This document shows, one piece after another, positions 36,831-46,611 of a stretch of 57,563 bases of DNA. This stretch comes from Pseudoalteromonas sp. P1-9 (GTDB taxonomy: Bacteria > Pseudomonadota > Gammaproteobacteria > Enterobacterales > Alteromonadaceae). The notes beneath the pieces are model-generated. The model ran no database searches. It saw only the letters and a list, made by a program, of their open reading frames with translations, and had not been told where the DNA came from. The position numbers were made by a program, and so were the translations under genes. The DNA lies in contig NZ_LKBD01000033.1 of the NCBI RefSeq assembly GCF_001399975.1, positions 1-57,563 of the forward strand, in the 5' to 3' direction. The stretch's first letter is position 1. Each line of letters opens with the position of its first letter.

Positions 36831-39800
36831 TTATTGCGCAGTATCGCAATTGTGGCTTAGTAGCATTAATTCGCGTAATGCCACCGAGAATTTTGCAAAG
36901 TCGTGCGTTTGCGACGTTTTAAACTCAGCCAACATATGCTGCCAACGCTCAAGCAGTACTTGGTGCTCGTTCATCCAGCTTTCAATGATGGTATCAACAT
37001 CACAACCTGCTGTTTCACAGTTATTAAGCACAACTTGTGAAAGAGAACGCTGCTGCCAATCAAGCTCTTCACGGTACGATGCACGTGCAAGTGCTTGCCA
37101 GTGGTTGGCAACCGGTTGCTTGGTAATTTGATCTAAGAACCAGTGTAGACCCATGCCCGCACCAAGCTTGAAGTAAGTTTCAGAAACTTGTGAGATTGGT
37201 TTACTTGATGCATCTGCTACTTGCGCTAAGTCCATCACTGAGAACAAGCTTGAAAGTTGTGCAATGCGCTTAGCAAGTGCACTTGGTACACCTTCTTTAG
37301 CCAATAAGTTAATTTCTGTATTCAGTTTTTCAGCTTCTTCATTAACCATATACGACGTGATGTTTTCACTTAAGTCATTAAACGCTGGTGCAAAGAACTC
37401 GATTGTTTGTTCAATGTTGAGTGCTTTGTTGCGGTGACGTAAGAACCAACGTGTCGCACGACGAACAGTACGGCGTAATTGATACAACATTTCTGTTTGT
37501 ACAATTGACGGGATCTGGTTATCAAGTGCAGAGATATCTTGCCATGCATTACCCAGTTCAAATACTGCTTTAGCCATTGAGTAACAAAGTACAATTTCAC
37601 TTACTGGCGCACCTGTCTCTTCGCTCATACGAACAATAAAGTTCAGACCCATATCATTAACGATTTGGTTCGCTAGTTTAGTTGCAATGATTTCACCACG
37701 CAGTGGGTGGTTATCCATCGCATTGTTGAAACGTTCGCGCAGCGGTGCTGGGAATGCATCAACTAACAAGCTTCGGTAATACGGATTATCAGTGATTTCT
37801 TCGATTACAAGCTGCTCTTTAAGCACCATTTTAGCGTATGAAACAAGTACAGAAAGTTCTGGACGAGTTAAACCCTTACCTGCTGCTTGACGTTCTGCTA
37901 ACTCTTCGTCTGACGGTAAGAATTCGATATCACGGTTAAGCTTGCCATCTTTTTCAAGCGCATGAATAAAGCGAATTTGCTCTTTTAGCGTTTGAGGGCC
38001 TTTTAACTGTGTTACAGAAATTGTGTGTGTTTGACGGTAACAATCTTTTAATACCATCTCTGATACTTCATCCGTCATTGAATAAAGCAATTCGTCACGC
38101 TGTTTCTTAGTTAAATCACCTTCAGAAACCAAACCATTTAGTAAAATCTTAATGTTTACTTCGTTATCTGAACACGCTACACCACCCACGTTATCGATGA
38201 AGTCTGTGTTCATGCGACCACCGTTAGCTGTGAACTCGATACGACCTAATTGCGTTGCACCTAAGTTACCGCCTTCGCCGAAGATCTTCGCGTTAAGCTC
38301 TTCACCATTAACACGTAGCGCATCGTTTGCACGGTCGCCCACATCAGCATGCGTTTCAGATTTCGCTTTAATGTAAGTACCAATACCACCGTTCCAAATT
38401 AGGTCTACTTGCATCATTAAGATTGCACGTAACAACTCATTTGGTGTCATTGTTGCTTTCTTAGTACCTAGCATTTTCTTAATTTCAGGAGTCAGTGTAA
38501 TTGATTTCGCACTACGTGAGAAAATACCACCGCCTTGAGAAATTAAGTCTTTGTTATAGTCTTCCCACGATGAACGTGGTAGTTCAAACATACGCTGGCG
38601 CTCTAGGTATGAAGACGCTGCATCTGGGTTAGGGTCGATGAAGATATGCATGTGATTAAATGCAGCTTGCAGACGAATATGCTTAGATAACAGCATACCG
38701 TTACCGAATACGTCACCTGCCATGTCACCGATGGCAACACAGGTAAAGTCAGTCGTCTGACAATCAATGCCGATTTCGCGGAAGTGACGTTTAACTGATT
38801 CCCACGCACCTTTCGCTGTAATACCCATGGCTTTGTGGTCGTAACCAATTGAACCACCTGATGCGAATGCATCACCTAACCAGAAACCGTATTCTTCAGA
38901 AATGCCATTTGCAATATCTGAGAAAGTCGCGGTGCCTTTATCGGCTGCAACTACTAGGTATGGGTCGTCTTCGTCATGACGAACAACATCTACTGGCGGT
39001 ACAATTTCACCGTGGTGAATGTTATCTGTGATATCTAATAAACCACGAATGAATAGTTTGTAACACTCTTGACCTTCTTTAAAGAAGGCTTCGCGATCAG
39101 TAGGCAGCTGTTTACAAACAAAACCACCTTTTGAACCTACAGGTACAATTACGGTGTTTTTAACTTGCTGTGCTTTAACCAGGCCTAGTACTTCTGTACG
39201 GAAATCTTCTCGGCGGTCTGACCAACGTAAACCACCACGAGCAACCTTACCACCACGTAAGTGAACACCTTCAACACGCGGCGAGTAAACAAAAATCTCA
39301 AACGCAGGCAGTGGTAATGGCATTTCAGGAATTAGGCTTGGTTGAACCTTAAATGAAATGTAAGGCTTGTAGATGCCGTCTTTATCTTTTTGATAGAAGT
39401 TAGTACGCAGTGTTGCACCAATCATATCAACGTAAAGTCGAATAATTCGGTCATCGTCTAAGTTCGCAACGTTATCAAGTTCAGCAATAATATCGTTAAC
39501 GATTTTCTCATAGCCTTTTTCAGTAAACTTAGACTTAGGTGAGAACTTCTTATCGAATAACTTCACAAGTAACTGTGCAATATGTGGGTAGTTCTCAAAC
39601 GTGCTTTCAATGTAGCTTTGTGAGAACGTCACACCAATTTGGCGCATGTATTTTGCGTAAGCACGAATGATCGACGCTTCGCGGCCTTTTAAGCTTGCCG
39701 CAAGAACGAGTTTGTTGAAGCCATCATCTTCAAGCTTGTTGTTCCATACATTAAGCAATGCAAGTTGGAAACGCTCCGACACCTTTGAGAAATCATCAAG

Positions 39801-41669
39801 GTCATCGTTGCTCATCAGCATGCTGAAATCCATAATCCAGTTTACTTGCCCATCTTCGGTCTTCACTGAATACGGTGTTTCACCAATAACACGAAGACCA
39901 AAGTTTTCAATAATTGGCATTACATCTGATAAGTGAATTGGTTCGTTTTTGTGATATAGGCTTAAACGTACCTGATTTGTATTGGCACTTTCTTGTGGAC
40001 GGTAAAACAGCATGGCAAGCTTGTTTTCGTCTGACAAGCTTTCTAGCTTTTCAATATCAACAACAGCAGCACTTGGCAGTACTTGTTCACGGTATGCACT
40101 AGCAAAGGCTTTAGAATACTTACGTGCAAGTTCATTGCCGCGCGATTCGCCTGCACGCTCTAGCAATGCACCGTGAAGTTTATCTTCCCATGTACGGGCC
40201 GCTTCAATTAGATTTCTTTCGATTTGTTTCACTGTATATTCAACATTTTGGTCGCAACCACGTACCGTATAATGCGTACGTGCTAGCATTGATTCTGAGA
40301 AGAAGGTGGTAAACTCAACGTGTTCATTTGAGCCAAACGCATTTGCAAGAATGCTTTGCGTTTCACGACGTAATGCCGTGTTATAGCGCTCTCTTGGTAC
40401 ATAGACCATGCACGAGAAGAAACGACCATAGGTATCTTGGCGTACAAATACACGTGACATATCACGTTCTTGCATATGGTGAACACCAAGAGCAACTTCT
40501 AATAATTCTTTTTCGCGTGCTTGTAATAACTCGTCACGTGGGTACGTTTCTAAAATATTAAGTACCGCTTTGTATGCGTGCGTGCCAGGTGCAAAGTCTG
40601 TCATATCAAGTACGCGCTTGATCTTACTTTTTAGCACCGGTACGTCTGCTGCACTGTTGTTATAGAAGCTTGAAGAGAACAAACCAATAAAGCGATCTTC
40701 ACCAATTACATTGCCTTCGTCATCGAAACGTTTAATGCCGATGTAATCAATATAAGCTGGACGGTGAACGCGTGAAAGTGAGTTTGTTTTGGTAAGGATA
40801 AGCAAGTTATCACTGTGTGCTTCTTTACGTGCAACTTCTGGTAAATCAGAAAGGCGACGAGATTTAGTCTCATCTGATAACTTCATCATACCTAAGCTTG
40901 TATCAGCCACACCTGTTAACTGATAGTCACCTTTAATTGGTGATAAGTCGTATTGGCGATAACCCATAAGCGTGAAGTTATCTTTTGCTAACCAATCTAA
41001 GAACTCAACTGTTTCTTTAACTTCAGTTTTATTTTTAATGCCTTTACGTTTTGGCAACGCTTTGCTGATAGACACAAGTTTGTCTTTAATTGCTAACCAG
41101 TCTTCAACGGCTACCGACACATCTGCCAACACTGACTCTAACTCTTTTTTAATAGATGCAATAACCGACTTATCAGACTGACGGTCGATTTCAATAAAGA
41201 ACACGGTTTTGTTTGAGTCAGATTCTTGCTCTGTCTTCATACCAGACAATGCAGAGATTAAACCATCTTTGTCGCGCTTAATTTTTAACGGAGAGTGAAG
41301 TAATAAGTGTGAAACAATATTTTCACGCGCCAAAGCCATGCGAACAGAGTCCACTAAAAACGGCATGTCTTTTGCGATTATTTCTACGATTGTGTGAGAG
41401 GATTGCCAACCATTATTAGCGAGTTCTGGATTAAATACACGGATAAGCGCTGTATCATCAGTGTGTTTTTCCAAGCTATTCCATAAGCTAAGCGCTGCGC
41501 CATATAAGTCACTGTCATTACGGCTTGCTAAGTCTTCAGTCGACATATTACTGTAGAGTGTTTTAGCAAACTTTTCGACAAGCGACACATTTGTGGCTTT
41601 TACCTTACTACGGATCAAAGACGATACGTTTTCGAGTAAAACTGAGGTTTGGCCTTCTTGTTGAGTCAT
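36831..41669 (-). CDS. gdhB: NAD-specific glutamate dehydrogenase (large, 180-kDa class)
   Basis: Oxidises glutamate to 2-oxoglutarate and ammonia with NAD, a catabolic entry to the TCA cycle. It is 1612 aa, the size of the large bacterial NAD-GDH class (GDH2), far from the 450-aa biosynthetic enzyme. An ACT-like regulatory N-terminal part covers roughly the first 700 residues. The catalytic region (about 780-1200) shows RGGLRWSDRREDFRTEVLGL, the lysine-containing VPVGSKGGFVCK, GDMAGDVFGNGMLLS and IWNGGIGTYIKA. The ribosome site AAGGAAC lies 6 bases before the ATG. A 203-bp leader gap separates it from the RND gene. It is closed by a strong terminator. Confidence 0.95.
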   Translation of the reverse strand: MTQQEGQTSVLLENVSSLIRSKVKATNVSLVEKFAKTLYSNMSTEDLASRNDSDLYGAALSLWNSLEKHTDDTALIRVFNPELANNGWQSSHTIVEIIAKDMPFLVDSVRMALARENIVSHLLLHSPLKIKRDKDGLISALSGMKTEQESDSNKTVFFIEIDRQSDKSVIASIKKELESVLADVSVAVEDWLAIKDKLVSISKALPKRKGIKNKTEVKETVEFLDWLAKDNFTLMGYRQYDLSPIKGDYQLTGVADTSLGMMKLSDETKSRRLSDLPEVARKEAHSDNLLILTKTNSLSRVHRPAYIDYIGIKRFDDEGNVIGEDRFIGLFSSSFYNNSAADVPVLKSKIKRVLDMTDFAPGTHAYKAVLNILETYPRDELLQAREKELLEVALGVHHMQERDMSRVFVRQDTYGRFFSCMVYVPRERYNTALRRETQSILANAFGSNEHVEFTTFFSESMLARTHYTVRGCDQNVEYTVKQIERNLIEAARTWEDKLHGALLERAGESRGNELARKYSKAFASAYREQVLPSAAVVDIEKLESLSDENKLAMLFYRPQESANTNQVRLSLYHKNEPIHLSDVMPIIENFGLRVIGETPYSVKTEDGQVNWIMDFSMLMSNDDLDDFSKVSERFQLALLNVWNNKLEDDGFNKLVLAASLKGREASIIRAYAKYMRQIGVTFSQSYIESTFENYPHIAQLLVKLFDKKFSPKSKFTEKGYEKIVNDIIAELDNVANLDDDRIIRLYVDMIGATLRTNFYQKDKDGIYKPYISFKVQPSLIPEMPLPLPAFEIFVYSPRVEGVHLRGGKVARGGLRWSDRREDFRTEVLGLVKAQQVKNTVIVPVGSKGGFVCKQLPTDREAFFKEGQECYKLFIRGLLDITDNIHHGEIVPPVDVVRHDEDDPYLVVAADKGTATFSDIANGISEEYGFWLGDAFASGGSIGYDHKAMGITAKGAWESVKRHFREIGIDCQTTDFTCVAIGDMAGDVFGNGMLLSKHIRLQAAFNHMHIFIDPNPDAASSYLERQRMFELPRSSWEDYNKDLISQGGGIFSRSAKSITLTPEIKKMLGTKKATMTPNELLRAILMMQVDLIWNGGIGTYIKAKSETHADVGDRANDALRVNGEELNAKIFGEGGNLGATQLGRIEFTANGGRMNTDFIDNVGGVACSDNEVNIKILLNGLVSEGDLTKKQRDELLYSMTDEVSEMVLKDCYRQTHTISVTQLKGPQTLKEQIRFIHALEKDGKLNRDIEFLPSDEELAERQAAGKGLTRPELSVLVSYAKMVLKEQLVIEEITDNPYYRSLLVDAFPAPLRERFNNAMDNHPLRGEIIATKLANQIVNDMGLNFIVRMSEETGAPVSEIVLCYSMAKAVFELGNAWQDISALDNQIPSIVQTEMLYQLRRTVRRATRWFLRHRNKALNIEQTIEFFAPAFNDLSENITSYMVNEEAEKLNTEINLLAKEGVPSALAKRIAQLSSLFSVMDLAQVADASSKPISQVSETYFKLGAGMGLHWFLDQITKQPVANHWQALARASYREELDWQQRSLSQVVLNNCETAGCDVDTIIESWMNEHQVLLERWQHMLAEFKTSQTHDFAKFSVALRELMLLSHNCDTAQ

Positions 41670-41710
41670 TATGTGTTCCTTATCTATACCTACCTGTGAA
41701 CGGTAACTAT

Positions 41711-41731
41711 TTGCAGTCTAACAAACTGCAA
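41711..41731. repeat. Hairpin in gdhB leader
   Basis: TTGCAGT / ACTGCAA, a perfect 7-bp inverted repeat with a 7-base loop about 45 bases before the gdhB ATG. It could be an operator or a leader stem. I could not find a firm gdhB promoter. Confidence 0.4.
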
Positions 41732-41839
41732 TGGAGTCAGGTGAATTCTAACTCTTTTAGCATAGATATAAATAGCATTTTTTGTAGCAAACCAGTACAT
41801 ATTTCAACCAGTTGGCTTACTATTCACAAAATATAGATA

Positions 41840-41863
41840 GAAATGGCCATTTCTGGCCATTTC
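41840..41863 (-). terminator. Weak hairpin after the RND gene
   Basis: GAAATGGCC / GGCCATTTC, a perfect 9-bp stem with loop ATTTCT, starting 9 bases past the RND stop. It is also a direct repeat of GGCCATTTC. On the minus strand only TTTC follows, so terminator strength is doubtful. Confidence 0.45.
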
Positions 41864-41872
41864 AGTACACAT

Positions 41873-44197
41873 TTATTCAGAAGTTTTTTTGCGCCACAGT
41901 AGTGTACCTAGCGCTGGTAGGAGGAGTACAGCACCTAACATGTTGACCAAAAACATAAAGGTTAGCAAAATTCCCATGTCCATTTGGAACTTAAGTGCAG
42001 AAAATACCCAAGTGCTTACACCAACAGCTAAGGTAATACCGGTAAACAGTACCGCACTACCACGCTCAATCAACGCACGGCGATATGCTTCTGTCAACGG
42101 TACGCCTTGGCGCAATAACCCACTCATTGACGACAGAATGTAAATACCATAGTCAACACCAATACCAACACCAAGGGCAATTACAGGTAAGGTACTCACG
42201 GTTAAACCAATTTCTAGCGATACCATTAGTGCTTGTGCAAGCGTTGACACCACATAAAGCGGTAACACGACAGCAATGGTGGCACGTAACGAACGGAAAC
42301 TGATTAAGCAAAGTAAAATTACCGCACCATAAACGTAAATCATCATTGGCAATTGCGCTTCGCTTACTGATTCGTTAGTTGCCGCCATAACACCAACAGG
42401 ACCCGACGCTAACTTAAATCTAAGTGTGTCTGTGCCCTCTTCTTCGGCGAATTGCTTAACCGCATCAACAACGTGATTAATCGTTTTAGCTTTATGGTCT
42501 TCAATAAAGGCAACAATTGGCATCACAGAGCAATCACTATTTAATAAACCTGAGCTTGTTTCTACGCGGCTAGAGGCTTGTACAAGTGACGCTGTATTGC
42601 GCGGCAGAGTTTGCCATTTTAAATTACCTTCGTTATAACCAGCGTTAACCTGCTGTGCGATACTGCTAAGAGATACAGCCGATTGCACGCCGTCAACGTT
42701 TTGTAACTTCCACTGGAAACGATCGATTCGCTCCATTGTGTCGTGGAAAGTACACGCTTCTGGCTCTGCCTCAACAATCACTTTTAAAATATCAACCGAG
42801 ATCGAATATTTGTCGGTGATAAGGAAGGTGTCTTGGTTATAACGGGCATCTTCATGAAGTGACGGCGCACCTGCATGTAAGTCACCAATTTGCATTTCGT
42901 TTGATTTGATAAAACCAAATACAAACAGCGCAGCAGCAATAAATAAAATAGCCTTACTCGCTTTTGGCTCAGTGGCTTTAACAAGCATTTCACGAATACC
43001 TGCAAATGCGTCGTGCGTTTCGCCATTACCATCATCAACACGCTTCATTTTGGTGTAGTCAAGGTAAGATGCAATAACGGGCAGTAATACAAGGTTGGTA
43101 AAGATAATTACCGCTACACCCAAGCTCGCTGTTATCGCAAGCTCACGAATAATACCAATATCGATTGATAATAATGTGATAAAACCAACGGTGTCAGACA
43201 GTAATGCAATACCACCAGGGACAAGCAATGCAGCAAAACTAGATTGCGCGGCAACTTTGTTAGACAAGCCCTTCGCAACTTTCTGACCAATACTGTTGAT
43301 CATTTGCACACCATGACTTACACCGATAGCAAATACCAAAAATGGTACCAAAATTGACATTGGATCAAGTCCAAAGCCAACTAAATTTAATAAGCCAAGT
43401 TGCCAAATTACAGCGATAAGTGAGCACACAATTGGTAACACGGTTAGCTTCATACTCTTACAGAAAAGCCATACCATTACAGTTGTAATTAAAATTGCAA
43501 TCAAGAAAAACAACACTACATCTTTAGCGCCATCAGCAACATCACCTGCCATTTTAGCGAAACCGATAATATGAATAGATACGTTATCGGTAGTGAATTT
43601 GTTGCGAATTTCCGATTCAAGCTTTTCAGCAAATACTAAGGTATCCAGTTTTTCTTGCGTCTTTGGATCAGTTTCCATCAGCTGAGCTGTTACCATAGCG
43701 CACGAATAATCGTTCGCGACCATACGGCCAACAACTTTTGCTTTTTCAATGTTTGATTTAACAGTTGCAAGACCGCGCGCGTCGGCTTTGAAATCTGCAG
43801 GAATAATTGGTCCACCGGCAAAGCCGTCTTCTACTACTTCAACAAAGCGCGCGCTCGGTGCAAATATCGAACTTACAAGCGGTCGATTCACGCCCGGAAT
43901 AAAGAATAACTGGTCGTGCACATTTTTAAGCTGGGTAAAGAACTCTTCATTAAAAATGTCACCACGTGTATCACACACTGAAATTAGAATACCGTTAGCA
44001 CCGCCAAATTGCTTTTCGTGCTTAAGGTAGGTTTTCATATACTCGTGATTTAACGGAATATTCTTATTAAACGACGCATCAAGTTTAATTTGAGTAGCTT
44101 GGAAACCTAAAAATACAGTGGCCGCAATAAAGATAAACAATACTGCTAAGCGGTGTCTAAAAAGACTTGTTTCTATTTTTGTTAATAATGAATTCAT
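41873..44197 (-). CDS. RND/MMPL-family permease
   Basis: 774 aa with the two-fold RND layout: one membrane helix, a periplasmic domain, then a five-helix bundle, repeated. The second half has the proton-relay type motif GVGIGVDYGIYIL near residue 680. At the equivalent place in the first half the Asp is replaced, VFAIGVSHGVQMIN near residue 290. It is about 250 residues shorter than the drug-efflux RND pumps and has no adaptor (membrane-fusion) gene beside it. It resembles the MMPL/HpnN-like group that handles lipids or other hydrophobic molecules. It starts 2 bases after the YCF48-like gene and has only a weak ribosome site, so it is coupled to it. The substrate is unknown. Confidence 0.85.
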   Translation of the reverse strand: MNSLLTKIETSLFRHRLAVLFIFIAATVFLGFQATQIKLDASFNKNIPLNHEYMKTYLKHEKQFGGANGILISVCDTRGDIFNEEFFTQLKNVHDQLFFIPGVNRPLVSSIFAPSARFVEVVEDGFAGGPIIPADFKADARGLATVKSNIEKAKVVGRMVANDYSCAMVTAQLMETDPKTQEKLDTLVFAEKLESEIRNKFTTDNVSIHIIGFAKMAGDVADGAKDVVLFFLIAILITTVMVWLFCKSMKLTVLPIVCSLIAVIWQLGLLNLVGFGLDPMSILVPFLVFAIGVSHGVQMINSIGQKVAKGLSNKVAAQSSFAALLVPGGIALLSDTVGFITLLSIDIGIIRELAITASLGVAVIIFTNLVLLPVIASYLDYTKMKRVDDGNGETHDAFAGIREMLVKATEPKASKAILFIAAALFVFGFIKSNEMQIGDLHAGAPSLHEDARYNQDTFLITDKYSISVDILKVIVEAEPEACTFHDTMERIDRFQWKLQNVDGVQSAVSLSSIAQQVNAGYNEGNLKWQTLPRNTASLVQASSRVETSSGLLNSDCSVMPIVAFIEDHKAKTINHVVDAVKQFAEEEGTDTLRFKLASGPVGVMAATNESVSEAQLPMMIYVYGAVILLCLISFRSLRATIAVVLPLYVVSTLAQALMVSLEIGLTVSTLPVIALGVGIGVDYGIYILSSMSGLLRQGVPLTEAYRRALIERGSAVLFTGITLAVGVSTWVFSALKFQMDMGILLTFMFLVNMLGAVLLLPALGTLLWRKKTSE

Positions 44198-44199
44198 AA

Positions 44200-45186
44200 T
44201 TACTGCACGCTAAGTTTATGTATTCCCGCTTCTGATGCGACGATTAATTCATTATTATTCTTCGCACCCGCCAAAAGTGATTTGCCGTCTTTTGTAACAA
44301 ATTTAACTAACTGGTTATCACTGTAGGTAAACCACACACCACTATTTGCCAAAAGCACCGCTTTATTACCGACAATTTCAATATTATTTATTGATGCTGT
44401 GGTGTCAGTTTCTAATTGTGTCCACTCAACACCATCAGTACTAGAAAACGCAGTACCGCGCAGACCACCTACTAGGTATTGATTATCTAATTTATTGAAT
44501 GAGAAAAATGAACCGGCATAGATTTCATCTAGACGTTGCCATGTTTTACCCATATCGCTACTGGTTGCCATTAAACCTAGCTCACCCACTAGCCACAGTG
44601 TTTCGCCATCTAAAAATATTTTATTAAAATGCGGCAAAATCGCTTGGGTTTCTATTTTGTACCCTTGTGGATCTGATTCTTTTAAGTCATTCAGGTACGC
44701 ACGATCTTCTTCATACAACAGCGAATCATAAAATTCTTTTTGCCATGTTTTACCGCCATCAGTTGTGCGATAACTTAAGCCATACGCGCCAATTGCTAAT
44801 CCGTGATTGGCATCAAAAAACAGAATATCAAGTAACGGTTTATCTAATTCAGGTAAAAACTGCTGAATTGTCCAGTTCTTTCCGCCGTCTGTAGTATGCA
44901 AAATCGTTGCGTCGTGGCCTACCGCCCAACCAACATTTGCATTTATAAAATAAACTCCCGTTAGCAAGCTTTGGACTGGAGAGTTTGCTTGTAGCCACTC
45001 TTGGTTGTCATTGCTATAAACAATGTTTCCCCACTTACCAACTGCCAAAGTTTGGCTGCCGACACGGGTAATATCGGTTAAGAGGTTTTTAGCCGCAAGT
45101 TTAGCTGGAATTGCCGCCTGTGGTGTTACTTGCGCAATTGCGCTAGTCGTCAATAGAGAGCCGATTAAAAATAGATATTTTTTCAT
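44200..45186 (-). CDS. YCF48-like beta-propeller, secreted
   Basis: 328 aa with a signal peptide (MKKYLFLIGSLLTTSAIA). Four Asp-box (BNR) repeats are visible: TTDGGKNW, TTDGGKTW, SSDMGKTW and STDGVEW, each preceded by a G-W-A-V-G-like strand. This is the fold of YCF48/HCF136, the photosystem II assembly factor, but here in a non-photosynthetic bacterium. The gene follows DUF1329 after 47 bp containing a terminator and precedes the RND gene by 2 bp. It is likely a periplasmic accessory to the permease. No ribosome site of note precedes its ATG. Confidence 0.82.
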   Translation of the reverse strand: MKKYLFLIGSLLTTSAIAQVTPQAAIPAKLAAKNLLTDITRVGSQTLAVGKWGNIVYSNDNQEWLQANSPVQSLLTGVYFINANVGWAVGHDATILHTTDGGKNWTIQQFLPELDKPLLDILFFDANHGLAIGAYGLSYRTTDGGKTWQKEFYDSLLYEEDRAYLNDLKESDPQGYKIETQAILPHFNKIFLDGETLWLVGELGLMATSSDMGKTWQRLDEIYAGSFFSFNKLDNQYLVGGLRGTAFSSTDGVEWTQLETDTTASINNIEIVGNKAVLLANSGVWFTYSDNQLVKFVTKDGKSLLAGAKNNNELIVASEAGIHKLSVQ

Positions 45187-45202
45187 ATAGGTAGCGTTGT
45201 GA

Positions 45203-45225
45203 GAAAAACGGCCCTCGCGGGCCGT
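45203..45225 (-). terminator. Internal terminator, DUF1329/YCF48 junction
   Basis: Minus strand: ACGGCCC-GCGA-GGGCCGT followed by TTTTTC. It has a GC-rich 7-bp stem, a GNRA loop and a T5 run. It lies 9 bases after the DUF1329 stop and about 17 before the YCF48-like ATG. Confidence 0.8.
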
Positions 45226-45233
45226 ATTATTAT

Positions 45234-46601
45234 TTAGCGTCGACCAGAGCGACGTAATGCGTTTGAAGTAAACTCGGTGTCTTTGAACATTTCTTGGAAG
45301 TCATACATCTTCTCTTCGTTATCTAAGCCAATTGCTAAGTAACGACGTGAGTTAAGATCGTGATAAACATCCAAAGTACTCCAATGAGTTGGTACTTCGT
45401 AATAGTTCACACCATGAGCCATTGCTACACGGTATAACTGGTCGCGGTTATCATAAAGATCTGCAACATGAATTTGCCAGCTATCTTCGTCAATAAAGAA
45501 TACACGCTTCTTATAAATATGACGCGTACCATCTTTAAGATTCGCTTCTACTACCCAAACACGGTGTTTTTCATAACGTACGTGTTCTGGGTTAATGTGA
45601 CCTGGCTTCAAAATGTCATCATATTTCAGCTCGTTGCTATGTAGCTTGTAACTGTTATATGGAATGTACATTTCTTTTTTACCTAATAACTTCCAGTCGT
45701 AACGGTTTGGTGAACCGTTAAACATATCGAAGTCATCAGTTGTACGTAAACTATCCGACGCTGTTCCCGGTGCATCATATGCTACGTTTGGTGCACGACG
45801 AACACGGCGTTGACCCGTGTTATAAGTCCATGCCTGGCGTGGTGTTAATACTTGATCCATTGTTTCGTGAACAAGTAGTGCTGTACCTGCTAAACGCGCA
45901 GGTTCCGTTACTTTTTGTTTAAACTTAAACAGGATATTCGACTTTTGCAGTGACTCAGGAGTCGCATCTTGCTCTGAATACTTAACCAGTAGTTTTTCAT
46001 CAAAGCCAACAATGTTGTATGAGCCGCTTGCCGTTGGAGCCGCTTGACCACCGTAGCGCTTAATCGAAAGACCACGGTAACGTAAGATATGGTTCCAAAT
46101 TGCTTCTAAACCTGTTTCAGGAATTGGGAACGGAATACCGATTGCAGTATTTTTAATACCATTACCTTCTTCAACAAGCTCTGCCGTTGTTGCATACTTT
46201 TTAGTTGCATCATAGATGAACTGTGGATATGACGCACTACGACGTGTTTGGTAAATATTCATTTTGAAGCTATCTGGATAAGCTTCAAACATCGCTACCT
46301 GACCAGGAGAAAGCATCTCTTTATACTGTTCAACATTCGACTTATCGATAGTGAATAATACTTTATCGTCAGCAAATGGATCTGGGTGGTGATCACCTAC
46401 TTTATAGTTGTCAGGTGCTTTTGTAATACCACCTTCCCATGATGGAATTGAGCCATCCGCATTACCCGCTTTTTCAGCACCAAGTGGTGTTAAATCTTGA
46501 CCTAAACGAGCAACTTGTTCTGGTGAAATTTTAGCTAAAGCTTGTGAAGCGCTAAATACGCTACACAATGCTAGAGCCACTAGGGTAGGTTTTTTAATCA
46601 T
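45234..46601 (-). CDS. DUF1329 periplasmic protein
   Basis: 455 aa from the ATG at 46601 (AAGGG 7 bases upstream). A longer frame to 46643 overlaps the DUF1302 gene and lacks a signal-peptide start. The N-terminus MIKKPTLVALALCSVFSASQALA is a signal peptide. The body (GADLTPLGAEKAG-like start, then WEGGI, and QARRSASYP-like motifs) fits DUF1329, a family with a LolA/LolB-like fold from structural genomics. It has no lipobox cysteine at the cleavage site, so it is a soluble periplasmic protein. It pairs with DUF1302 10 bases upstream, a conserved partnership. I infer a role in carrying a hydrophobic ligand. Confidence 0.85.
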   Translation of the reverse strand: MIKKPTLVALALCSVFSASQALAKISPEQVARLGQDLTPLGAEKAGNADGSIPSWEGGITKAPDNYKVGDHHPDPFADDKVLFTIDKSNVEQYKEMLSPGQVAMFEAYPDSFKMNIYQTRRSASYPQFIYDATKKYATTAELVEEGNGIKNTAIGIPFPIPETGLEAIWNHILRYRGLSIKRYGGQAAPTASGSYNIVGFDEKLLVKYSEQDATPESLQKSNILFKFKQKVTEPARLAGTALLVHETMDQVLTPRQAWTYNTGQRRVRRAPNVAYDAPGTASDSLRTTDDFDMFNGSPNRYDWKLLGKKEMYIPYNSYKLHSNELKYDDILKPGHINPEHVRYEKHRVWVVEANLKDGTRHIYKKRVFFIDEDSWQIHVADLYDNRDQLYRVAMAHGVNYYEVPTHWSTLDVYHDLNSRRYLAIGLDNEEKMYDFQEMFKDTEFTSNALRRSGRR

Positions 46602-46611
46602 ATTGTTACCC

